From Spirochaetota bacterium (GTDB taxonomy: Bacteria; Spirochaetota; UBA4802; UBA5550), in the NCBI GenBank assembly GCA_009787025.1, contig WRGT01000065.1, positions 1 to 47,301 of the forward strand: a DNA stretch of 47,301 bases, given 5' to 3'. Positions 17,804-26,743 of this stretch are shown here, piece after piece (within the stretch, counting starts at the first letter, position 1; the number at the start of each line of letters is the position of its first letter). The notes beneath the pieces are model-generated. The model did no database searches. It was not told the origin of the DNA and saw nothing but the letters and a program-made list of their open reading frames with translations. Both the position numbers and the translations under genes were made by a program.

Positions 17804-18898
17804 CTACGTCATCTGCGTGCTGACATATTCTGAAATAATATGTTCATAATTATCTTTGTCTATTACAAGGGGGTCTATTCCATCCCTCATCATCTTTATT
17901 CTAAGATAATCAATATCTCTATTCAAATCATGGCAATTTTCATCTTTATAAAAGATCACGCAGTCTATCTGATAATTCTTAAGAAGTTTATATACTAATT
18001 CATATCTCTCGCTGACAGGTCTTAAACATGGAAACAGGGCTCTATAACTGTAGGCGTCTAACAGCTCATAAAAAATATATTCCGATTCTGCATTTAATGA
18101 TATGTCAAAAATCCTTCTTCCGGTACAGAGATCATCCTCTATGATAAATATGCCCATCTTCTCTATATTATCTGCAATATCAGCGGGGATACATTTTTTG
18201 CCATATAATAGCGATTTTATCTTTATATCATCATGTTTAGTATCAGATATTTTTATCTCCTCTAAAACAGGATTTATATATTGAATTGCAATTTCAGGCG
18301 GCAGAATAAGAGAGATCTCAAATATTAAAGACAGTTCATTATTGGTTAAGACTGTTCTATTTTCATAATGCAGGGCTGAAATATTTCTTATCAATCGCCT
18401 CAGTCTTTCATAAACTGCAGTCTCTCTCTGCAGAGCCTCTATATCTATTGATTGAATATCTATATTAAACAAAGTTTTCAGCATAAGAGATAACTCATTA
18501 TGAAGCGCAACTGCCGTATCTTCGCCAAAACCTTCGGGTGTTTTGAAAATATAATGTTCAACAGACTTCATATTTTTATTGCAGAAACACTCCCTGTCGG
18601 AGATAACAATCATATCAAATATTGAATTGACTCTGTTTAACATTGAACTTTGGTTCAATATAAATTCCGGAATTTTAAGAGTAACTATATTAAATGCTGC
18701 GCTAATTTCGGGAGGGATAAAGTAATAGGGTGAGATAATAATTTTTTTCCCATACTTCTCTTTATAATCCTTTATTATTTTTTCATAAGATTCTTCTGTT
18801 TCAAATATTTTTTTTATATTATTAATCGCCGAGCTGTCTTTCATATTAGGACCTCTTTTACTGTAGTTAAAAATTTCTCTATTTATTTTAATAATCAA
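17804..18898 (-). CDS. 2-hydroxyacyl-CoA dehydratase D/benzoyl-CoA reductase-like subunit (orphan)
   Basis: 364 aa; ISPYYFIPPEISAAFNI, CFCNKN, GIFIIEDDLCTGRRIFD, DCVIFYKDENCHDLNRD pattern of the HgdB-like family. Start may be internal (MKDSSAINN). Confidence 0.65.
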   Translation of the reverse strand: MIIKINREIFNYSKRGPNMKDSSAINNIKKIFETEESYEKIIKDYKEKYGKKIIISPYYFIPPEISAAFNIVTLKIPEFILNQSSMLNRVNSIFDMIVISDRECFCNKNMKSVEHYIFKTPEGFGEDTAVALHNELSLMLKTLFNIDIQSIDIEALQRETAVYERLRRLIRNISALHYENRTVLTNNELSLIFEISLILPPEIAIQYINPVLEEIKISDTKHDDIKIKSLLYGKKCIPADIADNIEKMGIFIIEDDLCTGRRIFDISLNAESEYIFYELLDAYSYRALFPCLRPVSERYELVYKLLKNYQIDCVIFYKDENCHDLNRDIDYLRIKMMRDGIDPLVIDKDNYEHIISEYVSTQMT

Positions 18899-19064
18899 TA
18901 AAAATATTTGAAAAATATTACAGCTTAAAATTTATTTACTATAAGTATAAAGAAACAATTTTTTTTGTTTTAATAATACCCTCAAAAAAAAATATATTTG
19001 AGCTTGTATTTATATACAATAGATTATTATATCTGTTATACCAAAATAATAATTGGAGATTATA

Positions 19065-20063
19065 ATGAGTCCTGAAAAAAAGAAAGCCGTAAAAAAAATA
19101 CAGCAAAATAAAAACCCATATCTCACAGTAATGCTCCCTGTGTATAATGAAGAGAAGAGTATTGAGCTGCAATATAAGGCAGTCCTCAATGCCGTAAAAA
19201 AATTAAACAGAACATACGAGATTATCTTTGTTGATGACGGCAGTACTGATAAATCTTCGGAACTTTTAAAATCAGTAGCGAAGAGAGATAAAAATGTTAA
19301 GGTTGTAATATTCAGAAAAAATTTCGGACAGACTGCTGCAATGGCTGCCGGAATAGATTTTTCAAAAGGTGAAGTGATTGTTTTTATGGATTCCGATCTC
19401 CAAAACGAACCTGAAGATATAGTTAAACTTCTTGAAAAAATTGATGAAGGATATGATGTTGTAAGCGGCTGGAGAAATAAAAGACAGGATAAATGGCTTT
19501 CAAGAAAACTCCCGTCAAAGATTGCCAATTTTATCATTTCAAAAGTAACAGGAGTTCATCTTCATGATCTCGGATGTTCTTTAAAAGCCTATAGGGGCAG
19601 CATTTTAAGACAGATAGATCTGTATGGCGAGATGCATAGATTTATCCCAATCCATGTATCCTGGGTAGGAGCAAAGATAACAGAAATACCTGTCGGACAT
19701 CATGCGCGGCAATTCGGCAAGTCGAAATATGGAATAATAAGAACATTTAAAGTGCTTCTTGATTTGATAACGGTTAAGTTCATGGGAACATACTCTACAA
19801 AGCCCATATATGTTTTTGGCGGTACTGGATTTATTTCATTTTTACTTTCTTTCGGATTTGGTGTTGCAGTCATTTTAATGAAAGTTTTTGAATATCAGAA
19901 TATAACAAGAAATCCTCTCTTTATGATTGCTATTATGTTTTTTATTATCGGCGTACTCTTTATTCAGATGGGGATACTTGCAGAGATTATGATAAGGATA
20001 TATCACGAAACAAAAAAAATGCCGCCGTATAAAGTTAAGGAGACAATTAATATAGAGAAATAA
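19065..20063 (+). CDS. Family 2 glycosyltransferase, DPM1/GtrB-like, with two C-terminal TM helices
   Basis: TVMLPVYNEEKSIE, FVDDGSTDKS, RKNFGQTAAMAAGI, FMDSDLQNEPEDI; start moved to ATG 19065 with GGAG RBS (the track start at 19053 is TTG). Confidence 0.9.
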   Translation: MSPEKKKAVKKIQQNKNPYLTVMLPVYNEEKSIELQYKAVLNAVKKLNRTYEIIFVDDGSTDKSSELLKSVAKRDKNVKVVIFRKNFGQTAAMAAGIDFSKGEVIVFMDSDLQNEPEDIVKLLEKIDEGYDVVSGWRNKRQDKWLSRKLPSKIANFIISKVTGVHLHDLGCSLKAYRGSILRQIDLYGEMHRFIPIHVSWVGAKITEIPVGHHARQFGKSKYGIIRTFKVLLDLITVKFMGTYSTKPIYVFGGTGFISFLLSFGFGVAVILMKVFEYQNITRNPLFMIAIMFFIIGVLFIQMGILAEIMIRIYHETKKMPPYKVKETINIEK

Positions 20064-20114
20064 CTTTTAACGGTTCTCCATATTCAGCAGCGACTTCAGG
20101 CGTTACCTAGTCCC

Positions 20115-20816
20115 CTACTTATCCTTGCTTCCGCTAAGTATAAATCCGGCTGGTCTTTTCTTTAATTCGGTAGAGATTTCACTGGCTGTTTTTGTTGTTT
20201 CCCTCAACGATTGAAGTATTGTAGGTATCTCTTTCTGTGAATCGGACAAGATGAGGCTTGTGCTTGCAGTACTGCTTTCAATATTTGCGATTAAGGCTTT
20301 GATATTCTGTTTGCTGTCAAGCGACATATCCTTTAAAACATTAACAGTTTCTGTTGCAGCAATGAGGAGATTGTGAACATCATTAAGAACAGCTTCAAGA
20401 TTAACATATTCTAATCCTTCTATTACATCGCCATCTCTTAATAGCATACCTTTTTTATCGGGATTTCTTATTTCAATTACAGTATCACCAATTATATTTT
20501 GGTTGAGGATTACAGCCGAGCAATTCTCATTAAGTTCTATATCTTTCATTATCCTCATTGTTGCAAGAAAATGAAGTTCCGGTTTATAAACAGGCTTTAA
20601 ATCTACAATTCTCCCGATTTCATAACCTTTAAGTCTAATAGAAGTTCCGTTTTTTATATTTGAGATATTGTCAACTTTAAGATACACATCAATAGTAGAA
20701 CCGATAAGGAAGTATCCTAATTTTAGAATAATAAATAATGCAATAATCACCAGCGGAACAAGAATAAATATTCCAACTTTAAATTCATTTGGGTTACTGT
20801 CATATTTTGTTTTCAT
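20115..20816 (-). CDS. MCE/MlaD-family substrate-binding protein
   Basis: 233 aa; one N-terminal TM, VYLKVDNISNIKNGTSIRLKGYEIGRIVDLKP MCE motif; overlaps the upstream ATPase gene. Confidence 0.85.
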   Translation of the reverse strand: MKTKYDSNPNEFKVGIFILVPLVIIALFIILKLGYFLIGSTIDVYLKVDNISNIKNGTSIRLKGYEIGRIVDLKPVYKPELHFLATMRIMKDIELNENCSAVILNQNIIGDTVIEIRNPDKKGMLLRDGDVIEGLEYVNLEAVLNDVHNLLIAATETVNVLKDMSLDSKQNIKALIANIESSTASTSLILSDSQKEIPTILQSLRETTKTASEISTELKKRPAGFILSGSKDK

Positions 20817-21571
20817 AGTATTGCCATTGGTCCTTTAATAGAATTATTTTTGTACTGTATTAAATATGGATTATCTGAGTTTATAAAATCTTCTCTTCCG
20901 CCGCTAAATACAATTTCGTCGTTAAAAAACATAATGAATGAATTTGATATATTAATAAAATTCTGGGGATAATAAGTAATAAGAATAAGTGATTTATCAG
21001 ATCGCTCGGATCTTTTAGATAGAAAATCGGTAATAGATTTAATATTCAATGGACAATGACTTTCAAACGCATGCTCAATGTATAAGAGATCAGGATCCAT
21101 TACAATTGCTCTGGCAAAGGCTGTTTTTAATATTTCGGACCCGGATAAATTTATCGGTCTAAGGTTTTTACAACGGTCGAGATTAAGAATATATATAATT
21201 GATTCCACATGCTCTCTAATTTCTGCTGCCGATAGATGGGAATGATATTCAAGCGGCAGCGATATATTCTGTTCTACCGTCATGTTACTTAACAGACCAT
21301 AATCCCCATGTACATAACCTATATCCCTCTTATGCATAAGCTGCTCAAAATAATCAAGTGTTTTAGTAGATTTACCCTTATAGAGAATATCCCCTTCATA
21401 TTCAGGATTTGCCAGAATTATCAGATCAAAAAGTTTAGTCATACCCGAAGCCTCAGGTCCAAAGATAACTAAACTGTCTCCCGCTTTCAGGCTGAGTGAA
21501 ATATTGTTAATATAGTTAATACTATTTATACTATATGTTACATTCTGTATGTCAAGTATGAAGTTATTCAA
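20813..21571 (-). CDS. MlaF-like ABC ATPase with degenerate catalytic motifs
   Basis: 252 aa; Walker A position GPEASGMT (Lys to Met), signature LSGSE, Walker B position LLYIEH (no DE), H-loop position ITYYP (no His). ABC fold context and operon position are clear. Confidence 0.8.
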   Translation of the reverse strand: MNNFILDIQNVTYSINSINYINNISLSLKAGDSLVIFGPEASGMTKLFDLIILANPEYEGDILYKGKSTKTLDYFEQLMHKRDIGYVHGDYGLLSNMTVEQNISLPLEYHSHLSAAEIREHVESIIYILNLDRCKNLRPINLSGSEILKTAFARAIVMDPDLLYIEHAFESHCPLNIKSITDFLSKRSERSDKSLILITYYPQNFINISNSFIMFFNDEIVFSGGREDFINSDNPYLIQYKNNSIKGPMAIL

Positions 21572-21584
21572 TGCTTATCCTCTT

Positions 21585-22373
21585 CTATAAATAAAATAGT
21601 ACGGAAACAATAATATTTACAATAATAGAAACAAAAAGCGTTCGTATAACAGCCTTAGAAACATAAATCGGTATTTCAAATTTTGACAAAGGCTTTAATC
21701 CATAGTAACAGCATATTGTTGGTATTATAATCCCAAAAATCAAACTTTTTATCAGAGCCGCAGTTATGTCCTTAAATGTAAATGCGTCTATTATTATTCG
21801 TCCGAAATCAGACATTGGTATATAAATAACAGTTTGGGATATAATATATCCCCCTGTAAATGCTACAATATCAAAGATAATAATCAGGGCTCCTATTGAG
21901 ATAATTGAGGCAATTATCCTTGGCAGAATAATAAAGAGTTTTGTATCTATTCCCACAAGTTCCATAGAGAGAATTTCACGCGACCATTTCTGTACTGATA
22001 TTTCAGTGGCAATTGCCGAACCTGATCTTGCAATTACAATAAGAGCAGTAGCAAGAGGACCAAGCTCCCTGACAATGATTATTACAAGAAGATTGCCGAG
22101 AAAATTTTCAACTCCAAACTTCGGCAGACTTGTCAGAGCCTGTATTATTATTGTCCCGCCAAGTAAAAGAGCAATTATCATCACTATAATCAGCGCGTCA
22201 ACACCTGTAAATTTTGTCTGATTTATTATAGTATTATACAGGGACCGGAAGCGCATATATTTTAAGGATTTTAATGACAGTATAATAGATATAATATAGT
22301 TAATAAAATCCATTATATCTCTATATGTTGAGATTGCCTTTGTCCCAATATATACGATTATTCTATTCAGCAT
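21585..22373 (-). CDS. MlaE-family permease
   Basis: 262 aa; TKFTGVDALIIVMIIALLLGGTII, VRELGPLATALIVIARSGSAIATEISVQK...MELVGID. Confidence 0.92.
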   Translation of the reverse strand: MLNRIIVYIGTKAISTYRDIMDFINYIISIILSLKSLKYMRFRSLYNTIINQTKFTGVDALIIVMIIALLLGGTIIIQALTSLPKFGVENFLGNLLVIIIVRELGPLATALIVIARSGSAIATEISVQKWSREILSMELVGIDTKLFIILPRIIASIISIGALIIIFDIVAFTGGYIISQTVIYIPMSDFGRIIIDAFTFKDITAALIKSLIFGIIIPTICCYYGLKPLSKFEIPIYVSKAVIRTLFVSIIVNIIVSVLFYL

Positions 22374-22638
22374 AATATAGTTGTTGCATAGTCCTTTTTA
22401 TGTAATATCATAGTAAAAAATTTAAAATATTAATAGTGTTATTATTCAATAATTTTTTTGTTTACTTTAACAATATTTCATTTTCAATGAGCAATACAGG
22501 TTATGAGTAGTTTAAGGCTTTTAATTCTTTTAGAAAAAATTTTGTTGTTAAACCTCTTAACTTTCATTGCAGTTTTATAATAATATTTTGTATAGATTTT
22601 AGATTAAGAGTTCTATTTATTAGAATATAAGGATTAAT

Positions 22639-24072
22639 ATGTCAAATAAATTGAAATATTTTTTCTATGCCGGAATATCCGTAATTGCGGCAATTTTTAT
22701 TATTTCGGCAAGCTATAAATATATTGTATATATTAATGATTACATAAAATCTTTTGTTATAAGAACATTTAACCTTTATGGTTCTTTTGATGAAAATGTT
22801 TCAATAATCAGCAGCAATTATAAAATATATAGAAAGACATTTAGCAATGTTCCCGATGAGATATTCCATTTTGCAAATATGCTTTTTTATAAAGGGAATA
22901 AAGATATAGGATTTAATGAACTTTCATCTTCATTAATAGAACTGACAGATTATTATAAGCTCAATTCATTTAAAAACAACTTGTCGTCTAAAAATAGAAG
23001 TAATAAAAATATTGTTAATTCGGGAGAATTAATCCTCATTGAAAAATCCCTCCCGCCATTTACTATTGATATTAAAAAAAGCAGGGCAAAAACTATAAGG
23101 TTTACAAAGGGGCTTTACTTTAGCGGAGACAGAGCAGGAAGCGATTCTTTTCTATCCAAATTACCCGAACTAAAGGCTGCCGGAATTAATGCAATCGTAT
23201 TTGACATAAAGGATGTAACAGGTATTGTTCATTTCAAGAGCAGAGTAAAGGAAGTAATAGATTACAATTTATCACAGAAAGGCAGTATTGATAATCTGCC
23301 AAAGCTCATCAGAGTGTGCAGAGAAAATGGAATGTACACTATTGCGCGAATGGCTGTGTTTCATGATCAAGCGCTATGGGCGTCAGATCCATCATTAAGA
23401 ATCAAATCAAAGAGTACAGGTAAAGAGTGGAATCCAAAATCCCATGAACTGTGGTGCGATCCAAGCAACAGAAAAGTTCAGGATTATAATATTGCTCTTG
23501 CAGTTGAAATTGCAGAGGCTGGAGTAGATGAAATACAGTTTGATTATATCAGATTCCCGACTTTGGGCGATAGACATGACGCAGATTTTGCTTACAGCGA
23601 CGGTAAAATGGAGAGGTTTGAAGTTATTACACATTTTTTGCAAAAGGCTCATGAAAGGATAGCAAAAGCAGGAGCTTTTCTTTCCATTGATATTTTTGGC
23701 GTTGTTGCCTGGGGTAAAGATGTTGATATAAATTCAACGGGACAACAGATTCAACTTTTAGCCGAGCATTGCGATGTAATATCTCCAATGCTTTATCCTT
23801 CGCACTTTAATGATAATTTTGACGGATTTAGAAATCCCGGAGATCATCCGTACTATTTTATACTTGAAGGATGTAAAAAGGTTAAATCTCTTGCAGGAGA
23901 TAAAGCTATAATAAGACCCTGGCTGCAGGCTTTTGCCTTGAGGACGTCTAATTTTAATTCTGCATATATAAACGAGCAGGTCAGAGCCTCAAATGATTCA
24001 GGCGCTTATGGTTATCTCTTTTGGAACGCATCCAACAGATATACTGTAGTTTTTAACAGCAGTATTAAATAG
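22639..24072 (+). CDS. DUF4015-type putative glycoside hydrolase
   Basis: 477 aa; N-terminal TM; KGLYFSGDRAG, INAIVFDIKDVTGIVHF, ELWCDPSNRKVQDYN, VDEIQFDYIRFPTLGD, LSIDIFGVVAWG, CDVISPMLYPSHF. Confidence 0.85.
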   Translation: MSNKLKYFFYAGISVIAAIFIISASYKYIVYINDYIKSFVIRTFNLYGSFDENVSIISSNYKIYRKTFSNVPDEIFHFANMLFYKGNKDIGFNELSSSLIELTDYYKLNSFKNNLSSKNRSNKNIVNSGELILIEKSLPPFTIDIKKSRAKTIRFTKGLYFSGDRAGSDSFLSKLPELKAAGINAIVFDIKDVTGIVHFKSRVKEVIDYNLSQKGSIDNLPKLIRVCRENGMYTIARMAVFHDQALWASDPSLRIKSKSTGKEWNPKSHELWCDPSNRKVQDYNIALAVEIAEAGVDEIQFDYIRFPTLGDRHDADFAYSDGKMERFEVITHFLQKAHERIAKAGAFLSIDIFGVVAWGKDVDINSTGQQIQLLAEHCDVISPMLYPSHFNDNFDGFRNPGDHPYYFILEGCKKVKSLAGDKAIIRPWLQAFALRTSNFNSAYINEQVRASNDSGAYGYLFWNASNRYTVVFNSSIK

Positions 24073-24110
24073 AGGCTATGGTGCATATATATCTGCGCCG
24101 CAAGGATTTC

Positions 24111-24317
24111 TTATTTCTTCCGTGTCAATTTTATGGAGGTACGATTCACATTTTTTTGCGCATCATCTCGATTTACTAATTTCTGCCACAAAGAGTTATT
24201 TTCCAAACTCTTATCTAAATAGGCACGCAATTCAGTAAAAGTCATATCTTTTGTTTTTTCATAAACTCTTGCCTGAATTTCTTCTTTCATTTTTAAACAA
24301 TCAAATTTTTTATTCAT
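24111..24317 (-). CDS. Small antitoxin-like conserved protein (68 aa)
   Basis: MNKKFDCLKMKEEIQARVYEKTKDMTFTELRAYL...; the start overlaps the stop of the preceding minus-strand ORF (ATGAATAA). Confidence 0.5.
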   Translation of the reverse strand: MNKKFDCLKMKEEIQARVYEKTKDMTFTELRAYLDKSLENNSLWQKLVNRDDAQKNVNRTSIKLTRKK

Positions 24318-24465
24318 AATTTATTAAATCTTTTGGGTTTCTAATTTCAAGTGTTTGATAGCCATTTTTTTTTGAATCTAAGGGCGAGCTTGCTGCAATA
24401 ATGGCAAATATAACTCCCAATATTAAGAGCGAAAGGGTTATGGTTTTATGATTCTTATTTTTCAT
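24310..24465 (-). CDS. Hybrid 51-aa ORF: propeller-lipoprotein leader joined to an unrelated C-terminal tail
   Basis: Not in the track (below cut-off): MKNKNHKTITLSLLILGVIFAIIAASSPLDSKKNGYQTLEIRNPKDLINYE*; RBS AAGGAG; overlaps the 24317 gene by 8 nt. Confidence 0.55.
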   Translation of the reverse strand: MKNKNHKTITLSLLILGVIFAIIAASSPLDSKKNGYQTLEIRNPKDLINYE

Positions 24466-24573
24466 AGAGAACTCCTTATATTATGCCTTAGAGTTGCTGC
24501 GAAGACATTGCCTATTATTTGGCGAATGCAATTTATTTTCCATATTTTCTCTTTTTTTCCAATACGGTGTTGT

Positions 24574-25551
24574 TTAATACCCGCCGTAGCAGATACCCGT
24601 CCAACTCGCTATACTCGGTACGGTTGTTTTTTCCCATTTGATTCCATCTGTTGAATATTCTATTTCGCCTGTACGACCGGTGATGACAACAAATTTGCCG
24701 TTCCCATAGCAAACACTACTCCAATTAACTTCATTCGGCAATTTTGTTTCTGTCCATTTGATTCCATTGGTGGAATGTACTGTTTTGTTACCCCAATAGG
24801 CTACCGCTACAAACTTCCCATTGCCATAGCAAACATCCGTCCAAGTCTTTGCATTCGGCAATTTTGTTTCTATCCATTTGATTCCATCATAGGAATATGC
24901 AACTTTATTGTTATCACAGGCTATCGCTACAAATTTATCATTACCATAACAAACGCCAGTCCACTTATCGTCGCTCGGCATTCTTGTCCCTGTCCATTTG
25001 ATCCCATCTTCGGAATATGCCGCTTTGTCGCTAAGATAGGCTATTGTAACAAACTTACCATTACCATAACAGAGACTTTCCCAACTTGCATTACTCGGCA
25101 TTGTTGTCTGGTTCCATTTGATCCCATCTTCGGAATATGCCGCTCTATAGCTGTAACCAGAATCACCACCTTGAGCTACAGCAACAAACATTCCATTCCC
25201 ATAGCAAACGCCAGACCAATTAGCAAACGGCAATGTTGTCTGGTTCCATTTGATCCCATCAGCAGAAAAAGCTGCTTTGATACTGTAACCGGATACAGCA
25301 ACAAACTTTTTATTACCATAGCAAACGCTTTTCCAATGCGATCTGCTCGGCATTGCTGTCAGTTCCCAATTAATACCATTTTCGGAATATGCAGCTATAT
25401 TGCTGCGACCTGATCCATTATGCCAAGATACCATTACAAACTTAAATTTTTTTCTCAGACCTGCAATATTATTACAATTTGTAAAAATAGCAAATATAAC
25501 TCCCAGAATCAAAATTAAAATAATTGTACTTTTATGATTTTTGTTCTTCAT
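24574..25551 (-). CDS. Exported lipoprotein with seven WxxVCYGNGKFVAVA/YSxDGIxW repeats (predicted beta-propeller)
   Basis: 325 aa; lipobox-like FTNC; seven CYGN/CYGG repeat units ending in CYGGY. Confidence 0.8.
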   Translation of the reverse strand: MKNKNHKSTIILILILGVIFAIFTNCNNIAGLRKKFKFVMVSWHNGSGRSNIAAYSENGINWELTAMPSRSHWKSVCYGNKKFVAVSGYSIKAAFSADGIKWNQTTLPFANWSGVCYGNGMFVAVAQGGDSGYSYRAAYSEDGIKWNQTTMPSNASWESLCYGNGKFVTIAYLSDKAAYSEDGIKWTGTRMPSDDKWTGVCYGNDKFVAIACDNNKVAYSYDGIKWIETKLPNAKTWTDVCYGNGKFVAVAYWGNKTVHSTNGIKWTETKLPNEVNWSSVCYGNGKFVVITGRTGEIEYSTDGIKWEKTTVPSIASWTGICYGGY

Positions 25552-25648
25552 ATAGATATCCTACAATATTATTATGCATCCCAATCACTTTTTTAATCAT
25601 CAATTCAATACTGTTCGCTTTATATGGGATGCGCCTCTGCAGCACTTT

Positions 25649-26710
25649 TTATTCTCCGCCATAGCAAACAGTCTTCCAATCTGCGAAACTCGGCATGGTT
25701 GTTTCCAACCACTTGACTCCGTCTTTAGAATATACAGCTTTGTCTCTGTTATAAGTTACTGCTACAAACAGTCCATTACCATAGCAAACGCTAGTCCAAT
25801 TTGCGTACGGTAATATTGCTGACGTCCAATTGATTCCGTCTTCGGAATATGCAGCTTTGTTACTGCTAGAGTTATAGAAATATGCGGATCTTTGGTATGC
25901 TTCAGAGTTAAAGAGTACAGCTACAAACTTTTTATTGCCATAGCAAACACTCTCCCAGCACATGCCGCCATAATTATCAGCCTCCTTGTAACTCAACAAT
26001 CTTGCCGTTTCCCAATTGATTCCATTAGTGGAATATGCGACCATGTTGTTACTCTCGCCTATCGCCACAAATTTTCCATTACCATAGCAAACATTCGACC
26101 AGCTCGATATTCCCCAATCATCGTCACCGGGTAATCTTGCCGTTTTCCAATTGATTCCATCAGTAGAATATGCAGCTATGTTTTTTTTATAGTCCAGTAC
26201 AACAAATTTTCTGTTCCCATAGCATATACTTTTACCATAAGTAATATTACTCGGTAATTTTGCTGTTTCCCAATTGACTCCATCGGTAGAATATGCAGCT
26301 ATGCCTCTGTTGGCTACAGTTACAAATTTTTTATTACCATAGCAAACACTAGTCCAATCGGTTCTACTTGGCAATTTTGTTGTTTTCCAATTAATGCCAT
26401 CTTCGGAATATGCAGCTTCATCATTACCCGCTACAGCTACAAATTTACCATTGCCGTAGCAAACGCTTGCCCAGCAGTTTATTTCCGGCATTTTTGTCGC
26501 ATTCCAATTGATTCCATCAGTAGAATATGCAGCTATATCGCTACCTTCTTCTATGCAACCGGCTATGGCTACAAACTTAGCTTGCTTTTTTGGAGAAAAC
26601 TCAGGTTGTGTAAGATTGTTGCTATTATTACTACATCCTGCAATAATGACAAATATAATTCCCAGAGCTAAGCCCAAAAGGGTTATGGTTTTATGATTTT
26701 TATTTCTCAT
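25649..26710 (-). CDS. Paralogous exported lipoprotein with seven propeller-type repeats
   Basis: MRNKNHKTITLLGLALGIIFVIIAGCSNN (lipobox IAGC); seven CYGN/CYGG units, C-terminal CYGGE. Track start is 26722; ATG at 26710 aligns with its paralogues. Confidence 0.8.
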   Translation of the reverse strand: MRNKNHKTITLLGLALGIIFVIIAGCSNNSNNLTQPEFSPKKQAKFVAIAGCIEEGSDIAAYSTDGINWNATKMPEINCWASVCYGNGKFVAVAGNDEAAYSEDGINWKTTKLPSRTDWTSVCYGNKKFVTVANRGIAAYSTDGVNWETAKLPSNITYGKSICYGNRKFVVLDYKKNIAAYSTDGINWKTARLPGDDDWGISSWSNVCYGNGKFVAIGESNNMVAYSTNGINWETARLLSYKEADNYGGMCWESVCYGNKKFVAVLFNSEAYQRSAYFYNSSSNKAAYSEDGINWTSAILPYANWTSVCYGNGLFVAVTYNRDKAVYSKDGVKWLETTMPSFADWKTVCYGGE

Positions 26711-26743
26711 ATACTTATCCACTCATAAACTTTTTATATTACT

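Noticed and set aside
17380-17823. 147-aa plus-strand ORF
   Set aside because: Antisense to smpB and spans the palindromic repeat; composition not protein-like.
19010-19537. 175-aa and 77-aa minus-strand ORFs over the glycosyltransferase
   Set aside because: Antisense to a strongly supported GT2 gene.
24775-25413. 212-aa plus-strand ORF (also 25574-25813, 25892-26134 and the minus-strand ORF 36053-36355)
   Set aside because: They are antisense to the propeller genes. The repeated, Cys/Tyr-rich look is a by-product of reading the tandem repeats on the opposite strand.
24574-26722. CRISPR or DNA-level satellite interpretation of the propeller repeats
   Set aside because: The periodicity is in the protein (about 115-130 nt, degenerate at DNA level) and is in frame with a single ORF in each case.
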